NCBI RefSeq assembly: GCF_018860545.1
Contig: NZ_JAHKPN010000055.1
Coordinates: forward strand, 1-47,125
Direction of reading: 5' to 3'
DNA length: 47,125 bases
Source of the DNA: Winogradskyella psychrotolerans
GTDB taxonomy: Bacteria > Bacteroidota > Bacteroidia > Flavobacteriales > Flavobacteriaceae
This document shows, piece by piece, positions 44,685 to 47,125 of the stretch. The notes beneath the pieces are model-generated. The model was not told the DNA's origin, did not search any database, and was given only the letters and a program-made list of their open reading frames with translations. Within the stretch, counting starts at the first letter, position 1. Each line of letters begins with the position of its first letter. Both the position numbers and the translations under genes were made by a program.

Positions 44685-45194
44685 TTATAGCCTTTTCCAG
44701 TATTTATGTCTTAAATATAATCCAATTCCGAAAATTCCTAGTGAAATAGAAATTAGAAACCCGAATTTTGAATGCGATTTCGATTCATTTAAGTCATAAA
44801 GTACATTTCCACTTTTATCGGCTATTTGAAAAACGGTTGGCTTGTATTCTTCTTTTTGACTTTCTTTTATCCATACAGTTGCTATTTCCGATTTATTTAA
44901 TTGTTTTTCTAACTCTTCAAATCTTTCGTTATATCTACTGTATCCTATATTTTTCATTAGAACATAAAAACTATGAGTTGAGTTCAGCGTGAATTTTAGT
45001 TCAGATTTAATACTTTTTGAACCTCGTGAACTTTCTACCTCAGTATAATGAATACTTAAATGTTCAATTTTTCCGGTTTGTTTAATTAGAGAACTTTTAA
45101 GGGTAAAAAAAGTTGGTGCAAAAAAGTAAAATGCACAGATAATAGAAGTAATTCCAACAAATAATCCTTTTTCAGCGTAATAAGTTTTATCCAT
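44685..45194 (-). CDS. Membrane protein, DUF3592-like
   Basis: The 169-residue protein has an N-terminal membrane helix (about 10-30), an extracytoplasmic domain (about 35-140) with a TGKIEHLSIHYTE opening and SELKFTLNSTHSFYVLM, and a C-terminal helix (about 145-162). The two-helix frame around a domain with a vTG.v...Y...G...F motif resembles DUF3592-type proteins. Function is unknown. It is a single gene between R3 and R4, with its start about 35 bp from R4. Confidence 0.6.
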   Translation of the reverse strand: MDKTYYAEKGLFVGITSIICAFYFFAPTFFTLKSSLIKQTGKIEHLSIHYTEVESSRGSKSIKSELKFTLNSTHSFYVLMKNIGYSRYNERFEELEKQLNKSEIATVWIKESQKEEYKPTVFQIADKSGNVLYDLNESKSHSKFGFLISISLGIFGIGLYLRHKYWKRL

Positions 45195-45228
45195 TTATTT
45201 TCTCAGCGTAATGTTTGGTTGAGCTTTC

Positions 45229-45363
45229 ACAGAACGTGATTGTATATGATTAGTGGCGTGTTTAAGCCCCTAATTTACCAAATACAAACCTAATCGGAAA
45301 TCTGTGAGGATTTTCGCAAGTAGGCTAGAACTAGCAATAAATTATATACGGTGTTAGTTATCT
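45229..45363 (-). repeat. attC-like repeat R4
   Basis: About 135 bp with left core AGAACGTGATTGTATATG and right core ATATACGGTGTTAGTTA. The end segments mirror each other imperfectly and align with R5 (including TAAGTAGGCTAGAA-type bases and the AGCAATAAATTATA stretch). It separates the genes at 44685 and 45378. Confidence 0.6.
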
Positions 45364-45377
45364 GGCTTTTTTCCGTT

Positions 45378-45935
45378 CTAAAATTCCAAATGATTTTCGC
45401 CCCCAATTTTATGGTTCATTTTTTGTCCCATTCCACGAGTTACATATCCAGCAACAATTTCGTTTTTTATTTCTCCGTTTTCGTTGTAATCTATATTTAT
45501 AGAACAATCCCCAGTAATTTCTACCCAAACTGTTTTACTTTCTTTCGGTTCGAGTTTCACAATATGTTCAGTTTCGCATCCAATAATATTTATTTCAGTC
45601 AGTTTGTTTTCAGTTGTATTCGTAAATGTAATTCGCATATTTCCAATCAACAACATTGCGAACCAAACGTAAATAAATAAAACTGGAATATTCAAAAGCA
45701 TTAATCCGCTCGTTTTTAGTAATTTTTGCCGATTTTCAGAGTCTTTACTTGCTTTAGTCAGCGTTAAAATCAGTATTATGATATTAAAAATTCCTGCAAT
45801 AATTATAAATCCGTAACCGACAAAAAGTAATTGCCAATTAGATGTCAAAAAATATATTCCAAAAATTGCAGTTCCGATAATGAATGAAATCTGAGCTGTC
45901 TTTTTTCCTAATGCTATTTGTTTCTCGGTTGTCAT
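45378..45935 (-). CDS. Membrane protein of unknown function
   Basis: The 185-residue protein has three membrane helices (about 15-32, 34-56 and 73-95). They are followed by an extracytoplasmic domain (about 98-180) with NIIGCETEHIVKLEPKESKTVWVEITGDCS, which looks like a small Ig-like or beta-sandwich domain with two Cys. There is no recognised family. The start codon is 13 bp from the end of R5. Confidence 0.6.
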   Translation of the reverse strand: MTTEKQIALGKKTAQISFIIGTAIFGIYFLTSNWQLLFVGYGFIIIAGIFNIIILILTLTKASKDSENRQKLLKTSGLMLLNIPVLFIYVWFAMLLIGNMRITFTNTTENKLTEINIIGCETEHIVKLEPKESKTVWVEITGDCSINIDYNENGEIKNEIVAGYVTRGMGQKMNHKIGGENHLEF

Positions 45936-45947
45936 TTTTTTCAGCTT

Positions 45948-46086
45948 GTGGCTAACGTGTTTGTGGATGGTTAGTTGCGTGGTTTAGCAACTAAGTTAGC
46001 AAACTTTAACGAATCCGTGAATATTCCGCAGGAATATTCGTAAGTAGGCTAGAAACAAGCAATTAATTATACACGGTGTTAGCTAC
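45948..46086 (-). repeat. attC-like repeat R5 (best complete copy)
   Basis: A complete 139-bp copy. In gene orientation it starts GTAGCTAACACCG and ends CGTTAGCCAC. The outer 25-28 bases of both ends pair with each other with mismatches and extra bases (...AATTAATTGC against GTTAGTTGC...). Inside is a perfect hairpin, GAATATTCC-GCA-GGAATATTC (46019-46039), and GTTAGTTGC pairs with GCAACTAA (45970-45992). The first 89 bp are identical to R6 except for one base. Confidence 0.65.
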
Positions 46087-46091
46087 AGTTT

Positions 46092-46562
46092 TTATTTTCT
46101 TTTCAAAACTAAAATTCCAAGTACAACATAATAAAGAGTTGGTACTAACGCTAAAAATCCTAATAAAAGATATTTATCACTCCAAAAGTCCCTATAAGTT
46201 TTATACTTTTCCAAGTACTCAGTTGACAAATAATCAGAAATAAACTGGTCATAACCAGCAGTCAAAACCCAAGTAATAATTAAAGCGACAATTGAAGTTA
46301 TTAATAATTTTCGAGAATCATTTTTAGAGCTTGATTTTATCTTTTTTAGCAATAATATTAGCATTATTGTAAAAGTTACAAGTGAAATTAAAACTGATAA
46401 TATATAGGTTGTTTTTGGGTTTTGGTTAAATACAATTAAAGTATCTTTTAGTATTTCGCCAAAAAATCCGCATAGTTCAAATAATGTTAATATGAAGAAA
46501 GCTCCAATTCCAAAATAGTGTATGTTTTTTGAATCTATTTTTTCTGTAAAATTATCGTTCAT
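46092..46562 (-). CDS. Membrane protein of unknown function
   Basis: The 156-residue protein has four membrane helices (about 13-35, 45-70, 85-105 and 130-150). Between helices three and four is a polar loop with DQFISDYLSTEYLEKYKTYRDFWSDKY. No family is recognised. It starts 3 bp after the stop of the HAD-like gene, so the two form one two-gene cassette-like unit, with R5 on its 3' side. Confidence 0.65.
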   Translation of the reverse strand: MNDNFTEKIDSKNIHYFGIGAFFILTLFELCGFFGEILKDTLIVFNQNPKTTYILSVLISLVTFTIMLILLLKKIKSSSKNDSRKLLITSIVALIITWVLTAGYDQFISDYLSTEYLEKYKTYRDFWSDKYLLLGFLALVPTLYYVVLGILVLKRK

Positions 46563-46565
46563 AAT

Positions 46566-47030
46566 TTAGTTGCAGTTGTTTATTTTATTAATCGCTTCTT
46601 TTAATTTCTCTGAATCAAATCCTTTTGTTAATACAGTCAGAATTAGTTTTTTCTTTATTTCACTTTCCAATCCGTTTAGTGATTTGTCATCATCGATAAT
46701 CAGAAAGTCAGATGTTTTAAATTCCGTTATAAAATTTAAGATTTCCTCTTTTCGGTTTCTACAATGAGAGTATTTAGGTAAAAACCCAACAATTGCTTTT
46801 TTTATTCCACGATTTTTGAAAATGAGATTGAATTCAGTCAGAGTTTTGACAGTTCTACGAGTTGAGCTCAACCAAATGTCAAATTCCGCAAGAGTAAGAA
46901 GTCGGTTTAGATTTTCAACACAAGATTCATTAAATTCAGAATACCCATCCGAGTGAATTCGGTCGGCTTTCCACGATGGATTTGTTAATAAAACTCCATC
47001 TAAATCTAATATCAAAAGTTTGTCGTTCAA
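46566..47030 (-). CDS. HAD-like hydrolase, small (TTG start)
   Basis: The 154-residue protein opens with LLILDLDGVLL, the HAD motif I DxDGV (nucleophile and acid aspartates), and has a motif II-like WLSSTRRTV. SDFLIIDDDKSLNG is the acidic motif IV. The compact size and single-domain layout resemble small HAD phosphatases, including RNA-repair-linked ones. The start is a TTG placed 10 bp from the repeat boundary of R6; no closer ATG exists in frame. The substrate is unknown. It forms a unit with the membrane protein gene at 46092. Confidence 0.75.
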   Translation of the reverse strand: MNDKLLILDLDGVLLTNPSWKADRIHSDGYSEFNESCVENLNRLLTLAEFDIWLSSTRRTVKTLTEFNLIFKNRGIKKAIVGFLPKYSHCRNRKEEILNFITEFKTSDFLIIDDDKSLNGLESEIKKKLILTVLTKGFDSEKLKEAINKINNCN

Positions 47031-47033
47031 ATT

Positions 47034-47125
47034 GTAGCTAACGTGTTTGTAGATGGTTAGTTGCGTGGTTTAGCAACTAAGTTAGCAAACTTTAACGAAT
47101 CCGTGAATATTCCGCAGGAATATTC
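47034..47125 (-). repeat. attC-like repeat R6 (cut by window edge)
   Basis: The first 92 bp of a repeat that continues beyond the window. It carries GTAGCTAACGTG at its start and the GAATATTCC-GCA-GGAATATTC hairpin at the edge. Bases 47037-47125 match 45951-46039 with one difference in 89. In gene orientation it lies 5' of the HAD-like gene, that is, at the 3' side of the next unit outside the window. Confidence 0.6.

Larger units (their letters stand above)
42889..47125 (-). other. Gene-cassette-like array with attC-like repeats
   Basis: Six gene units, all on the minus strand, alternate with repeats R1-R6. In gene orientation each repeat lies 3' of its gene, and the best copies start GCTAAC and end GTTAGC, close to integron RYYYAAC and GTTRRRY (6 of 7 positions each). 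They fold over their whole length with extra-helical bases and mismatches. The genes are short, unrelated and mostly membrane proteins. No integrase gene is visible. I infer a gene-cassette array; the alternative is a flavobacterial intergenic repeat family of another kind. Confidence 0.55.

Noticed and set aside
42889..47125. CRISPR array
   Set aside because: Repeats are about 90-160 bp and separated by whole genes of 470-940 bp; there are no short repeats with 30-40 bp spacers and no cas genes.

Overview
The window is AT-rich and almost certainly comes from a member of the Flavobacteriaceae (Bacteroidota). The evidence is type IX secretion (T9SS) sorting domains of both A and B type, a hybrid two-component regulator with periplasmic TPRs and a C-terminal AraC domain, TAnnTTTG-type -7 promoter elements, start sites without Shine-Dalgarno sequences, and a housekeeping run (ftsK, lolA, lptF/G-type permease, ribB, tpx, pheT) in typical flavobacterial form. 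I saw no tRNA, rRNA, CRISPR array, transposase or phage structural gene.

Layout. (1) 1-6526: the end of an OmpA-family gene, then a giant T9SS type B adhesin-like protein of 1985 residues built from about 13 clear repeats. (2) 6666-8571: a nitroreductase and a DegT-family aminotransferase. (3) 8663-27276: a hybrid histidine kinase/response regulator, then a co-directional cluster of 13 tightly spaced genes (11590-25280) and a second two-gene unit (25462-27276). The cluster holds six paralogous exported proteins that share one N-terminal module and carry interchangeable C-termini: three peptidase S74 phage-fibre chaperone domains, one HxH-rich phage-fibre-like tip, a short YadA-like head with a novel end, and a unique end. 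Between them lie lipoproteins, an OmpA-type lipoprotein, an inner-membrane protein and two micro-ORFs. (4) 27278-38115, minus strand: ribB, an LptF/LptG permease, lolA, ftsK, an M15 peptidase, a DgkA-type kinase, tpx and pheT. (5) 38234-41704: a TlpA-like lipoprotein, Hsp20 and small proteins. (6) 41847-47125: seven minus-strand genes, mostly membrane or exported proteins of unknown function, separated by about 90-160 bp structured repeats that resemble integron attC sites.

Two observations stand out. First, the regulator gene and the two downstream operons carry the same promoter layout: a GTTACA box exactly 36 bp upstream of a -7-like element. In the two operons a second GTTACA lies exactly 21 bp further upstream, as expected for an AraC-type activator. 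This suggests that the hybrid kinase controls its own gene and a surface-fibre locus. Second, the right end looks like a gene-cassette array. Its repeats begin (in gene orientation) with GCTAAC and end with GTTAGC, lie at the 3' side of each gene and fold on themselves. No integrase gene is visible in the window, so this is either part of an integron, a cassette cluster without integrase, or a different flavobacterial repeat-based system.

Functional assignments for the housekeeping genes are firm. The fibre cluster as a working surface structure, its regulation and the cassette interpretation are inferences from sequence layout.
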